Shown here: piece by piece, positions 13,884 through 20,802 of the stretch
Numbering within the stretch: position 1 is the stretch's first letter
Layout: each line of letters starts with the position of its first letter
IMG/VR virus record: IMGVR_UViG_3300025141_008390
Location: 1-21,157 of that record
Source of the DNA: a virus
DNA length: 21,157 nt
Direction: 5' to 3' (one strand)
Position numbers and translations under genes: made by a program
The notes under the pieces: model-generated
Seen by the model: only the letters and a program-made list of their open reading frames with translations
The model's database searches: none
Told to the model about the DNA's origin: nothing

Positions 13884-13891
13884 TCAATTTC
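13884..13891 (-). promoter_or_regulatory. Early-type promoter of family gene 5
   Basis: GAAATTGA within AAAATAGAAATTGATTATC on the minus strand, 34 bases before the ATG at 13849. Confidence 0.55.
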
Positions 13892-13926
13892 TATTTTCGA
13901 TAATTATAAAAAAAATAGAAAATAAT

Positions 13927-14619
13927 TTATTTAATATATTTAATGTCTGTTTCTAACATTTCTAAAAATTTTTTATGATTGACTTTTTCCAATTTCTCAT
14001 TTCTCTTCATTAAATTTGCAATAATTTGATTTTGAATATTTAAACGTTCTTTTTGATCGTCTTTTTCCAATTTCTCATTTCTTAAATTTGCGATTGTTTG
14101 ATTTTGAGTATTTATAAAATTTTCACATTCACGATTTTGATTTTTCAATTCCATATTTTGAATCGCCAATCCACGAAAAGAATATATTAATGAATTTTGG
14201 TATTCTAACAAATGTTGATGACGTATCTTATGTTCTGCAATTTCTTGTTGTAATTCACTCACCGTAGGGGTAAATGGATCGTATTCTTTCAATTGATTAG
14301 TTATTTGAGTACATATGATATGATAAATTTTTTGATGTAATATCCATTCAATTTGCTCATCACTTGAATTATTAATCTTTTTTATCTCTTTCTTATTCAA
14401 CACTACATTTGTCATATTTCCATTGTACCCATATTTAAATAATACATTAGATCTACATCCAGCGATTTGTATGGTGACAGTTGTATTGTCATATTTCAAT
14501 TTTATGTTACGTATAGTAGAATCAGCTTTTAAATGTTTTATACTACTTATTTGTTGAAATATTCTGTTGTTGTTATTACAGAGTTTTTGATAGTTCGTTT
14601 TCTTTAAGTTAAACCACAT
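13927..14619 (-). CDS. Paralogue family member 6: module with coiled coil
   Basis: Unknown function, 230 residues from ATG 14619 (MWFNLKKTNYQKLCNNN). An upstream in-frame ATG at 14637 adds six residues but lies only three bases from the promoter motif and would break the family start pattern, so I reject it. The module contains TIQIAGCRSNVLFKYGYNGN and VVLNKKEIKKIN. A helical tail from about residue 115 has a near-repeat (NTQNQTIANLRNEKLEK / NIQNQIIANLMKRNEKLEK), again pointing to tail growth by duplication. The frame is intact and ends FLEMLETDIKYIK. Confidence 0.78.
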   Translation of the reverse strand: MWFNLKKTNYQKLCNNNNRIFQQISSIKHLKADSTIRNIKLKYDNTTVTIQIAGCRSNVLFKYGYNGNMTNVVLNKKEIKKINNSSDEQIEWILHQKIYHIICTQITNQLKEYDPFTPTVSELQQEIAEHKIRHQHLLEYQNSLIYSFRGLAIQNMELKNQNRECENFINTQNQTIANLRNEKLEKDDQKERLNIQNQIIANLMKRNEKLEKVNHKKFLEMLETDIKYIK

Positions 14620-14640
14620 TTTATAATTATTAAACATAAA

Positions 14641-14648
14641 TCATTTCC
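14641..14648 (-). promoter_or_regulatory. Early-type promoter of family gene 6 (variant)
   Basis: GGAAATGA within AAATAGGAAATGATTTATG on the minus strand, 21 bases before ATG 14619. It is the most diverged copy, but the AAATAGG prefix is kept. Confidence 0.45.
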
Positions 14649-14688
14649 TATTTACGAATAAAATTAATTAATACAAAAAATAAAATAT

Positions 14689-15114
14689 TTAATGATTTTT
14701 TATAATTTTTAATTTAATGTCGTATTCAGATGGTAATTGTATATTAAATAATTCATCAATTTTACCGCAAATTAATACTATGGTGGTTGCCTCGGATGTA
14801 ATTATACCCAAATTATTAATCTTATCAATATCATCATCATTCAATTTTATATACGTAGTTTTCCCTATAATAGAACCAAATATATTACTAATGGTATATT
14901 TAAATAATACATCACGTTCACAATCGGTAAATTGAAATTTAACATACAAACTTAAACACGGAATTTCTTGACGGTAAACGAATGATAGGTCTGAATTATA
15001 TATATTTTTTAGATTTATATGGTAATTATACATCATATATTCTGTTAGCATATTTCTCAATAATAATTTATTTTGACATATTTTTACATATTCAGTATCT
15101 GGTAAATTATACAT
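14689..15114 (-). CDS. Paralogue family member 7: divergent bare module
   Basis: Unknown function, 141 residues from ATG 15114 (MYNLPDTEYVKICQNKLLLR). The frame extends upstream to a TTG at 15135, but the promoter motif sits there, so the ATG is preferred. The core is recognisable (LYVKFQFTDCERDVLFKYTI) with an insertion before the TTYIKLNDDDIDKIN strand-like segment. There is no coiled-coil tail. It stands at the outer edge of the array next to the fibre-like genes, and its promoter is squeezed into 35 bases between its start and their last stop. Confidence 0.75.
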   Translation of the reverse strand: MYNLPDTEYVKICQNKLLLRNMLTEYMMYNYHINLKNIYNSDLSFVYRQEIPCLSLYVKFQFTDCERDVLFKYTISNIFGSIIGKTTYIKLNDDDIDKINNLGIITSEATTIVLICGKIDELFNIQLPSEYDIKLKIIKNH

Positions 15115-15135
15115 TTTATTATATATAATTAACAA

Positions 15136-15143
15136 TCAATTTA
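15136..15143 (-). promoter_or_regulatory. Early-type promoter of family gene 7
   Basis: TAAATTGA followed by TTGTTAATTATA on the minus strand, 21 bases before ATG 15114. Confidence 0.5.
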
Positions 15144-15149
15144 TATTTT

Positions 15150-16373
15150 TTAATATACTTCTTCCCAATTTGCACCACCAACATATGCTCCCGTTCCGGT
15201 AATTGTTTGTACAGTGAGTGTCAAAATATCTGAAGCCGATCCATCAATATTTGTTGATAATGAAACCAAACCGTTAGCAATTTCACCCAATTGATTCGCA
15301 TTATCGGATGAAAATATAGATAATATTTTTCTTGAATTCGTAGATGTGAACGCAGTAGCAGATATATTTGCTTCAATAGCACTATCTGCATCCACACTAA
15401 CGAAAGAACCACCGGTTAATGGGTTATTACTTGAGGTAGTTGCGAAATTAATATATACTTCGAATAATGAATCCTCATTTCCCGTAGCTATAGCAGATAT
15501 AGTATCCAATATTATATTTGTACGACGGTGTGCATTGGTATCCGTTTTCAATCTTATTGCAACTAATGGTACCGGAGTTGTACCGGCAGTAATAGTTGTA
15601 CTTCTATTAACAGAGAATTTTTCACCTACTTGATCATAACCACCGTCACTTTGTACCGAAGCACAAATTTGTTTCATTGATCCAGAACCACCTGTTGTTG
15701 ATAAAGAATATCTTATAGGTAGATTTGCTGTGGTCATATAAGTAGTTACATTAACATTGGAATTGAAGAAGAAATGCGCAAAACACACACTATCACCTAT
15801 AACAAATCCACATCTTACAATTCCAACACCGAGCCATTCTAAATCAGTAAACATAATTTGTGCTTTCGTTATATCCAATACCTGTCCACTTGATCCATTA
15901 CCATCAAATTTATCTATATTCCATGAATCCTGATTAATTATCTGATCTACTGGGGTTCCAGTGATACTACTTCTTAATACGAATGATACATTAGTTCCGT
16001 CGTATTGAAGAAATATACCATTCTCATCATCAAAATATCCTGCTCGAGAAGTAACAGTATTTGCATTAGATCCTGAATTAAGTACAGTTGTAACATATAT
16101 TCCCAATGATCTAGCCGGTTGGTAAATGGCATATTGCCTCGATTGTCTGGTTATACTATCTGTACCTCCGATAACACTCATATTTATAGTACTATCATTC
16201 ACATTAGCAACAGCACTTCCACCACCACTATTAATTTCATATTCCCTCGCTTCGTTTTTACCTTTAGTATGTGTTAAATACAATAATCTTGTTGGTAAAG
16301 ATACTTTTAATCGTGCGAATGCATCGAGTTGATTTGAATTTATTTGTATTTGCTGCGGTTTCGTTTCAATCAT
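15150..16373 (-). CDS. Phage-type fibre or surface protein, C-terminal domain (N-terminal domain lost by frameshift)
   Basis: The 407 residues from ATG 16373 (MIETKPQQIQINSNQLDAFA) match the C-terminal four fifths of the neighbouring 522-residue protein along the whole length: DAFARLKVS, SITRQSRQYAIYQPARSLGI, GIFLQYDGTNVSFVLRS, the highly conserved DLEWLGVGIVRCGFVIGD, AHFFFNSNVNVTTYMTTANL, KQICASVQSDGGYD and the last YVGGANWEEVY. Composition (S, T, N, G, beta-prone) and the phage-like look suggest a trimeric fibre or capsid surface protein; I know such sequences from phage and metagenomic virion proteins but cannot name a family. Upstream, 16374-16684 still codes for its lost N-terminal domain in a frame broken by one base. 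No early octamer is seen; late expression is likely. Confidence 0.8.
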   Translation of the reverse strand: MIETKPQQIQINSNQLDAFARLKVSLPTRLLYLTHTKGKNEAREYEINSGGGSAVANVNDSTINMSVIGGTDSITRQSRQYAIYQPARSLGIYVTTVLNSGSNANTVTSRAGYFDDENGIFLQYDGTNVSFVLRSSITGTPVDQIINQDSWNIDKFDGNGSSGQVLDITKAQIMFTDLEWLGVGIVRCGFVIGDSVCFAHFFFNSNVNVTTYMTTANLPIRYSLSTTGGSGSMKQICASVQSDGGYDQVGEKFSVNRSTTITAGTTPVPLVAIRLKTDTNAHRRTNIILDTISAIATGNEDSLFEVYINFATTSSNNPLTGGSFVSVDADSAIEANISATAFTSTNSRKILSIFSSDNANQLGEIANGLVSLSTNIDGSASDILTLTVQTITGTGAYVGGANWEEVY

Positions 16374-16684
16374 ATTGTAATTTAATATCGTTTGTATTAA
16401 TAAAATCGATGATCCTGATGATCCATTGGTATAAATTAAACGGAAAAATCTACTTTTGACACGTATTGCTTCTGCAAATTTTTCATTTGCAGTATAAGTA
16501 AAAGTAGAATATGTTGTCCATGTATTATTATTTTGGCTAAATTGAATTTGTAATCCTCCCGATGCACTACTAACATTGGATAAAATATTTATTGAAACAG
16601 AAGAATGATGTTGTACATCCTTTGCTATACCGGTATATACACCACCGATACTAGATTAACAATAGTACTGTTTCCGTCGTCCAT
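16374..16684 (-). pseudogene. N-terminal domain of the preceding gene, separated by a one-base frameshift
   Basis: From ATG 16684 the frame reads MDDGNSTIVNL and then hits TAG. From 16655 a second frame reads SIGGVYTGIAKDVQ, SINILSNVSSASGGLQIQFS, TWTTYSTFTYTANEKF and SRFFRLIYTNGSS and joins ATG 16373 in frame. Joining the pieces with one base added at the CTAGT (16654-16650) restores VNLSIGGVYTG, which aligns without a gap with VNLGNGAIFTG of the neighbouring gene. The complete product would have about 511 residues. It could be a real mutation, a programmed shift or a sequence error. Confidence 0.85.
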
Positions 16685-16693
16685 TATATAACT

Positions 16694-16710
16694 AAAAAAA
16701 TATTTATAAT
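16694..16710 (-). promoter_or_regulatory. Possible late promoter element, copy 1
   Basis: The minus strand has ATTATAAATATTTTTTT, 9 bases before ATG 16684. The identical 17-mer lies before the next fibre-like gene (18295-18312). It is AT-rich like known Mimivirus late promoters, but a conserved duplicated leader would look the same. Confidence 0.4.
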
Positions 16711-16711
16711 T

Positions 16712-18280
16712 TTAATAAACTTCTGTCCAATTAAATCCCCCTAGATAAGCCTGATTTCCACTGATTACCCGAGCGGTTAATGTTATGATATCAGAAATGG
16801 ATTGACCCATATCCACTGAAAGTCCTGTTAATCCCTGAGCTACCAATTGAGTTTCATTATTATTATTTGATACATATGTAGATTGTAATCTTCTTGAATG
16901 TCTACTTGAAAAAGCCGTAGCTCTGGTATCCACTTCAACTGAACTATCTGCCGATGATAATGAGAATGTTGACGCGGTTAACGGATTTCCAAATTCATGT
17001 CTAGTTATCCAAAGTTCGATTAATGCATTAGCGTTACTTGGTGTAATAGCGGTAATTGAATCTAATAACACATTTGTTCTTGCGTGTGATGTAGTATCTA
17101 CTTTCAATCTTATTGATATTAAAGGAGTTATAGTTGTTGTTGCATTTATAGATAATATACCTCGATTTTCCGAAAATATAATTCCTTTTGGATCGTAACC
17201 ACCATCACTTTGCACCGAAGCACAAATTTGTTTCAATCTTCCAGAAGCAAGTCCATCATTTCCAATTAATTGATATCTAACTGGTAAATTCGCGGTGGTC
17301 ATATATGTAGTCGAATTAAGATTAGAATTGAAGAAGAAATGTGCAAAATTAACGGTACCACGTATGACAAGTCCAGTTCTCACTATTCCAACACCAAGCC
17401 ACTCAAGATCTATAACAAATATTTGTGCAGATGATATATCTAAATTCAATCCTGATGGACCACTTCCATCAAATGTATCTATATTCCAATCACTTTGTAA
17501 TATTTTATTATCAACTGCGGCACCAGTTATATAACTTCGTAGAACAACTGATATATTTGTTCCATCATATTCTAAAAATATACCATTATTATTATCAAAA
17601 TATCCCATTCGAGAAGTTAATGTTGAAGTATTATTATCTGAATCTAAAACACCCGTTAAATATATAGTCAATGATTTACCGGGTTGATATATAGAATATA
17701 CCCTGGATTGTCTTGTGATAGATCCAAGTCCGGTAATCGTCATGTCAACCGCACTTTCATCTTCTTTCCAATCTTGAGACGGAAGACCACCGGAATTAAT
17801 TATACTTACCGTTTCTAAATTTTCATTTAATCCTCTGGTATGTGTTAAATCAAGAATTCTTTGAGGATTTGAAACCTTAATTCTACCGAATGCATCAGCT
17901 TGTTCAGTTGAAAACATAATTTCTTGAGATTCACTTGATACCACAGCACCTTCTTCAGATAATATAGATTGAATATTTAAACTTGTTGTCGGTATCGATC
18001 CATTTGTAAATACAATTCGAAAATATCTGAATTTTATTCCAATAGATTGCGTCATATGTTCATTAGCAGTATATGCAAATGAATGAAATGTTACCCATAA
18101 TGAATTATCTGGACTAAATTGTATTCTTAAACCATTGGATGCACTGGTTTGATCAGATATAACTGTGATTATTATGGATGCAAATTTTTGTACATCAACA
18201 GCTATACCGGTAAATATTGCACCATTACCTAAATTAACATTTGTACTATTATCATCATTTATTTGACTGATACTAACCAT
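16712..18280 (-). CDS. Two-domain phage-type fibre or surface protein, intact copy
   Basis: This 522-residue protein is the complete version of the architecture broken in its neighbour. Residues 1-110 are a beta domain (STNVNLGNGAIFTGIAVDVQ, LRIQFSPDNSLWVTFHSF, FRYFRIVFTNGS, TSLNIQSIL), of a type common in phage virion proteins. After a short linker, residues about 120-522 form the large domain: DAFGRIKVSNPQRILDLTHT, SITRQSRVYSIYQPGKSL, GIFLEYDGTNISVVLRS, DLEWLGVGIVRTGLVI, HFFFNSNLNSTTYMTTANLP, KQICASVQSDGGYD and a C-terminus YLGGFNWTEVY. No signal peptide or membrane segment is seen. The N-terminal domain would be the attachment part and the C-terminal domain the exposed part, by analogy with phage fibres (inference). 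Three same-strand genes are spaced 30-40 bases apart, suggesting co-expression. Confidence 0.82.
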   Translation of the reverse strand: MVSISQINDDNSTNVNLGNGAIFTGIAVDVQKFASIIITVISDQTSASNGLRIQFSPDNSLWVTFHSFAYTANEHMTQSIGIKFRYFRIVFTNGSIPTTSLNIQSILSEEGAVVSSESQEIMFSTEQADAFGRIKVSNPQRILDLTHTRGLNENLETVSIINSGGLPSQDWKEDESAVDMTITGLGSITRQSRVYSIYQPGKSLTIYLTGVLDSDNNTSTLTSRMGYFDNNNGIFLEYDGTNISVVLRSYITGAAVDNKILQSDWNIDTFDGSGPSGLNLDISSAQIFVIDLEWLGVGIVRTGLVIRGTVNFAHFFFNSNLNSTTYMTTANLPVRYQLIGNDGLASGRLKQICASVQSDGGYDPKGIIFSENRGILSINATTTITPLISIRLKVDTTSHARTNVLLDSITAITPSNANALIELWITRHEFGNPLTASTFSLSSADSSVEVDTRATAFSSRHSRRLQSTYVSNNNNETQLVAQGLTGLSVDMGQSISDIITLTARVISGNQAYLGGFNWTEVY

Positions 18281-18294
18281 AATGAATATATATT

Positions 18295-18312
18295 AAAAAA
18301 AATATTTATAAT
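18295..18312 (-). promoter_or_regulatory. Possible late promoter element, copy 2
   Basis: ATTATAAATATTTTTTTT on the minus strand, 14 bases before ATG 18280, matching the element at 16694-16710 over 17 bases. Confidence 0.4.
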
Positions 18313-18319
18313 TTAATTA

Positions 18320-19453
18320 TTATATGTGAACGATATCATAAGTACCAACAATAGTAGTATCATTACCGGAAACCCTACCACATGTAAGTCGAATATCGGA
18401 TTTTGCTGGTAATTCAATTGGACATGATAATATAACATCAAAATTACTACGTTCAACTACAGTGGTTAATGTTTTAACTGCAAATCCACTACCAAACTCA
18501 CGAACTTCTACAAATATATCACCATCTCGTATTGAACCACTAAATCCAATAATACTTGCTCCCCATTGTATCATATATCCAGTTTTGTTAGCGGGAATTG
18601 TATGACATGCAATATGCGTTTGATTACCTCCAACGGGCATCACCGCAAAAACAATTCCACTTATATTGTTTGTTACAGTTAAACTCCCTGCATTTTTTCC
18701 GCCACTTCCTACCGTTTTAACAGTCGCATCTGCCATTCGTATAAAAAGTTTTGTTGTTATTGCAGTTGGGGTAAGTCCAGTTAATGTAACTAATTCTTCA
18801 ATTTCATCATAATTTTCATCTAAACCTTTCAATAATATAGTTCTTGCACCAGTCCCTGTCCCATTATCAGCGGCATTATCTGAAACGACAGTTAGTGCTT
18901 CTGCACTCGTGGCATCGAATCCAGTATAAACTCCACCTCCACCCCATATATCTTCAGGTGTTGATCCTGTGTCTATATCTGTATTTCTACCGAATTTATG
19001 TATTGCATGTTTCATTTGTGATCTTTTTATAAAATATGACGATTGTAAATCACTAAATTCATCAGATGAATGAACTATTAATTTACTTTGTATGGATATA
19101 TTTGTCGTTGGAGATCCTCCATTTATGTATGTTAATTTATAATATCTATATTTAATATCAACTTGTTGGAAAAATTTGGTGTTTGCCAAATATGTAAATG
19201 TATTAAAAACGGTCCAATTTAAATTATCTGCACTAAATGATATTTGTACACCGGTAACATCACTATCAACATCGGATAATATTGTTATTGATAACGAATC
19301 ATATTTTTGTACATCCGATGGTATACCAGTAAAAACCACCGATGCATTCAAATTTATAGATGTACTATTATCATAATCAATTCTATTGAAATTAGGTATA
19401 ATGGATGGTATTATATAATAAATAAAAAATATAATTTCAATATCAATTAACAT
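18320..19453 (-). CDS. Fibre or surface protein: shared N-terminal domain on a different C-terminal domain
   Basis: The 377 residues begin with a hydrophobic stretch (LIDIEIIFFIYYIIPSIIP) absent from the two relatives, possibly a signal or anchor. Residues about 27-135 are the same beta domain as in the neighbours (STSINLNASVVFTGIPSDVQ, VQISFSADNLNWTVFNTF, YRYYKLTYINGGS, TNISIQSKL). From about 145 the C-terminal domain is unrelated to theirs: HKFGRNTDIDTGSTPEDIWG, ILLKGLDENYDEIEELVTLT, HTIPANKTGYMIQWG, and an end in GTYDIVHI. This second domain also resembles phage virion or tail proteins in style, but I cannot name it. The start is the only ATG before the conserved domain. The swap of C-terminal domains on one base domain is typical of host-recognition proteins. 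No early octamer precedes it. Confidence 0.8.
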   Translation of the reverse strand: MLIDIEIIFFIYYIIPSIIPNFNRIDYDNSTSINLNASVVFTGIPSDVQKYDSLSITILSDVDSDVTGVQISFSADNLNWTVFNTFTYLANTKFFQQVDIKYRYYKLTYINGGSPTTNISIQSKLIVHSSDEFSDLQSSYFIKRSQMKHAIHKFGRNTDIDTGSTPEDIWGGGGVYTGFDATSAEALTVVSDNAADNGTGTGARTILLKGLDENYDEIEELVTLTGLTPTAITTKLFIRMADATVKTVGSGGKNAGSLTVTNNISGIVFAVMPVGGNQTHIACHTIPANKTGYMIQWGASIIGFSGSIRDGDIFVEVREFGSGFAVKTLTTVVERSNFDVILSCPIELPAKSDIRLTCGRVSGNDTTIVGTYDIVHI

Positions 19454-19521
19454 TTTTTAAACTATTTAGTTTAATCTGATCTTTGTTTATTTTAAAAATA
19501 AAAAAATATAAAATCGATTTT

Positions 19522-20778
19522 TTATTTATATAAATAACAAATATTCATATGTCTAATCCCTTCGTCAGTTATATTTTTATTTCCCCACATATGTAAAGTA
19601 TGTAAATTCATATATTTAATCCCTTTATCAGTTATATTTTTATTATCACCTATTTGTAAAGTATGTAAATTCATATGTTTAATCCCTTCATCAGTTATAT
19701 TTTCATTAAAATTTAAATCTAAAGTATGTAAATTCATATGTTTAATTCCTTTATCAGTTATATTTACATTCTTAAATAAATTCAAAGTATGTAAATCTAT
19801 ATGTTTAATCCCATCATCAGTTATATTTTTATTACATTCTAAATTTAAAGTATATAAATTCATATGTTCAATCCCATAATCAGTTATATCCTCATTAGAA
19901 TCTAAATTTAAAATATATAAATTCATATGTTTAATCCCATCATCAGTTATATCCTCATTAGATCCTAAATCCAAAGTATGTAAATTCATATATTCAATCC
20001 CTTCATCAGTTATATTTATATTATCAGTTAAATATAAAGTATGTAAATTCATATGTTTAATCCCATCATCAGTTATATTTTTATTTTCATATAAATACAA
20101 AGTATTTAAATTCATATATTTAATCCCGTCATCAGTTATATATCTATTATCATTTAAATCTAAAGTATGTAAATTCATATGTTTGATTCCTTCATCAGTT
20201 ATATTTTTATTACAACCTAAATTCAAAGTATGTAATTTCATATGTTTAATCCCTTCATCGGTTATATTAATATTACCCCATAAATCTAAAGTATGTAAAT
20301 CCATATGTTTAATTCCTTCATTAGTTATATTTTCATTCCATTTTAAATTCAAAGTATGTAAATTCATATGTTTGATTTCTTCATCAGTTATATTTTTATT
20401 ACAACCTACATTCAAAGTATGTAATTTCATATGTTTAATCCCTTCATCGGTTATATTAATATTACCCCATAAATCTAAAGTATGTAAATCCATATGTTTA
20501 ATTCCTTCATCAGTTATATTTTCATTCTTATATAAATCTAAAGTATGTAAATTCATATATTTAATCCCTTCATCAGTTATATTTTTATTATATCTCAAAT
20601 GCAAAACATATACATTTTTAAACCTTTTTTGTTTCAATATCTTATCATTGAAATTACCCCCATCTAATTCAACATTCCGGGCTAAATTGTAATATATAAA
20701 CTTATCTAATTTATATAATTTAATCTGATCATTGAATTTTAAATATTCATATACAATCCCAAGCAGATCCGTGTTCAT
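19522..20778 (-). CDS. F-box-like leucine-rich-repeat protein, 17 units of 21 residues
   Basis: The 418 residues begin with MNTDLLGIVYEYLKFNDQIK followed by LYKLDKFIYYNL, an F-box-like helical segment, then about 17 repeats with consensus LHTLDLxxNxNITDEGIKHMN. Each unit has the LxxLxLxxN beta strand of leucine-rich repeats and a helix GIKHM. Families of F-box plus repeat proteins in giant viruses are thought to recruit host targets to ubiquitin ligases; that function is inferred. Units 2-4 and 5-7 are near copies (period 189 bases), showing recent internal duplication. The variable positions (two residues before N, as in WGN, GCN, KWN, YEN) would lie on the concave face and could set binding specificity. 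The last 6 residues, ICYLYK, cap the array. An octamer-like AAAATTAA lies upstream. Confidence 0.85.
   Translation of the reverse strand: MNTDLLGIVYEYLKFNDQIKLYKLDKFIYYNLARNVELDGGNFNDKILKQKRFKNVYVLHLRYNKNITDEGIKYMNLHTLDLYKNENITDEGIKHMDLHTLDLWGNINITDEGIKHMKLHTLNVGCNKNITDEEIKHMNLHTLNLKWNENITNEGIKHMDLHTLDLWGNINITDEGIKHMKLHTLNLGCNKNITDEGIKHMNLHTLDLNDNRYITDDGIKYMNLNTLYLYENKNITDDGIKHMNLHTLYLTDNINITDEGIEYMNLHTLDLGSNEDITDDGIKHMNLYILNLDSNEDITDYGIEHMNLYTLNLECNKNITDDGIKHIDLHTLNLFKNVNITDKGIKHMNLHTLDLNFNENITDEGIKHMNLHTLQIGDNKNITDKGIKYMNLHTLHMWGNKNITDEGIRHMNICYLYK
19543..20613 (-). repeat. 63-bp tandem repeat array encoding leucine-rich repeats
   Basis: Seventeen in-frame 63-base units with the plus-strand core CAGTTATATTTTTATT and AAAGTATGTAAATTCATATG. 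The period is exact throughout. The units encode protein and are not spaced by unique spacers, so this is not a CRISPR array. Confidence 0.9.
20050..20214. repeat. 165-base block shared with the next LRR gene
   Basis: By eye this stretch differs by one base from 20888-21052 in the neighbouring LRR gene, much closer than other units are to each other. It covers nearly three units (containing CNKN, NDNR, YENK) and points to recent gene conversion or duplication. Confidence 0.8.
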
Positions 20779-20794
20779 TTTATAAAAACAAAAA

Positions 20795-20802
20795 TTAATT
20801 TT
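20795..20802 (-). promoter_or_regulatory. Weak early-promoter-like motif of the LRR gene
   Basis: AAAATTAA followed by TTTTTG on the minus strand, 16 bases before the ATG at 20778, overlapping the stop of the upstream LRR gene. One mismatch to AAAATTGA. Confidence 0.3.

Noticed and set aside
15221-15412. Second minus-strand open frame of 63 residues inside the fibre-like gene
   Set aside because: An off-frame shadow of a strongly conserved coding frame.
15150-19453. Integrated bacteriophage or bacterial contamination
   Set aside because: Same base composition and spacing as the neighbours, no phage head, tail or integrase genes, and flanked on both sides by giant-virus-type genes.
20183-20692. 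Plus-strand open frame of 169 residues with regular repeats
   Set aside because: Mirror of the 63-bp LRR units; the real LRR protein is on the minus strand with clear LxxLxLxxN units.
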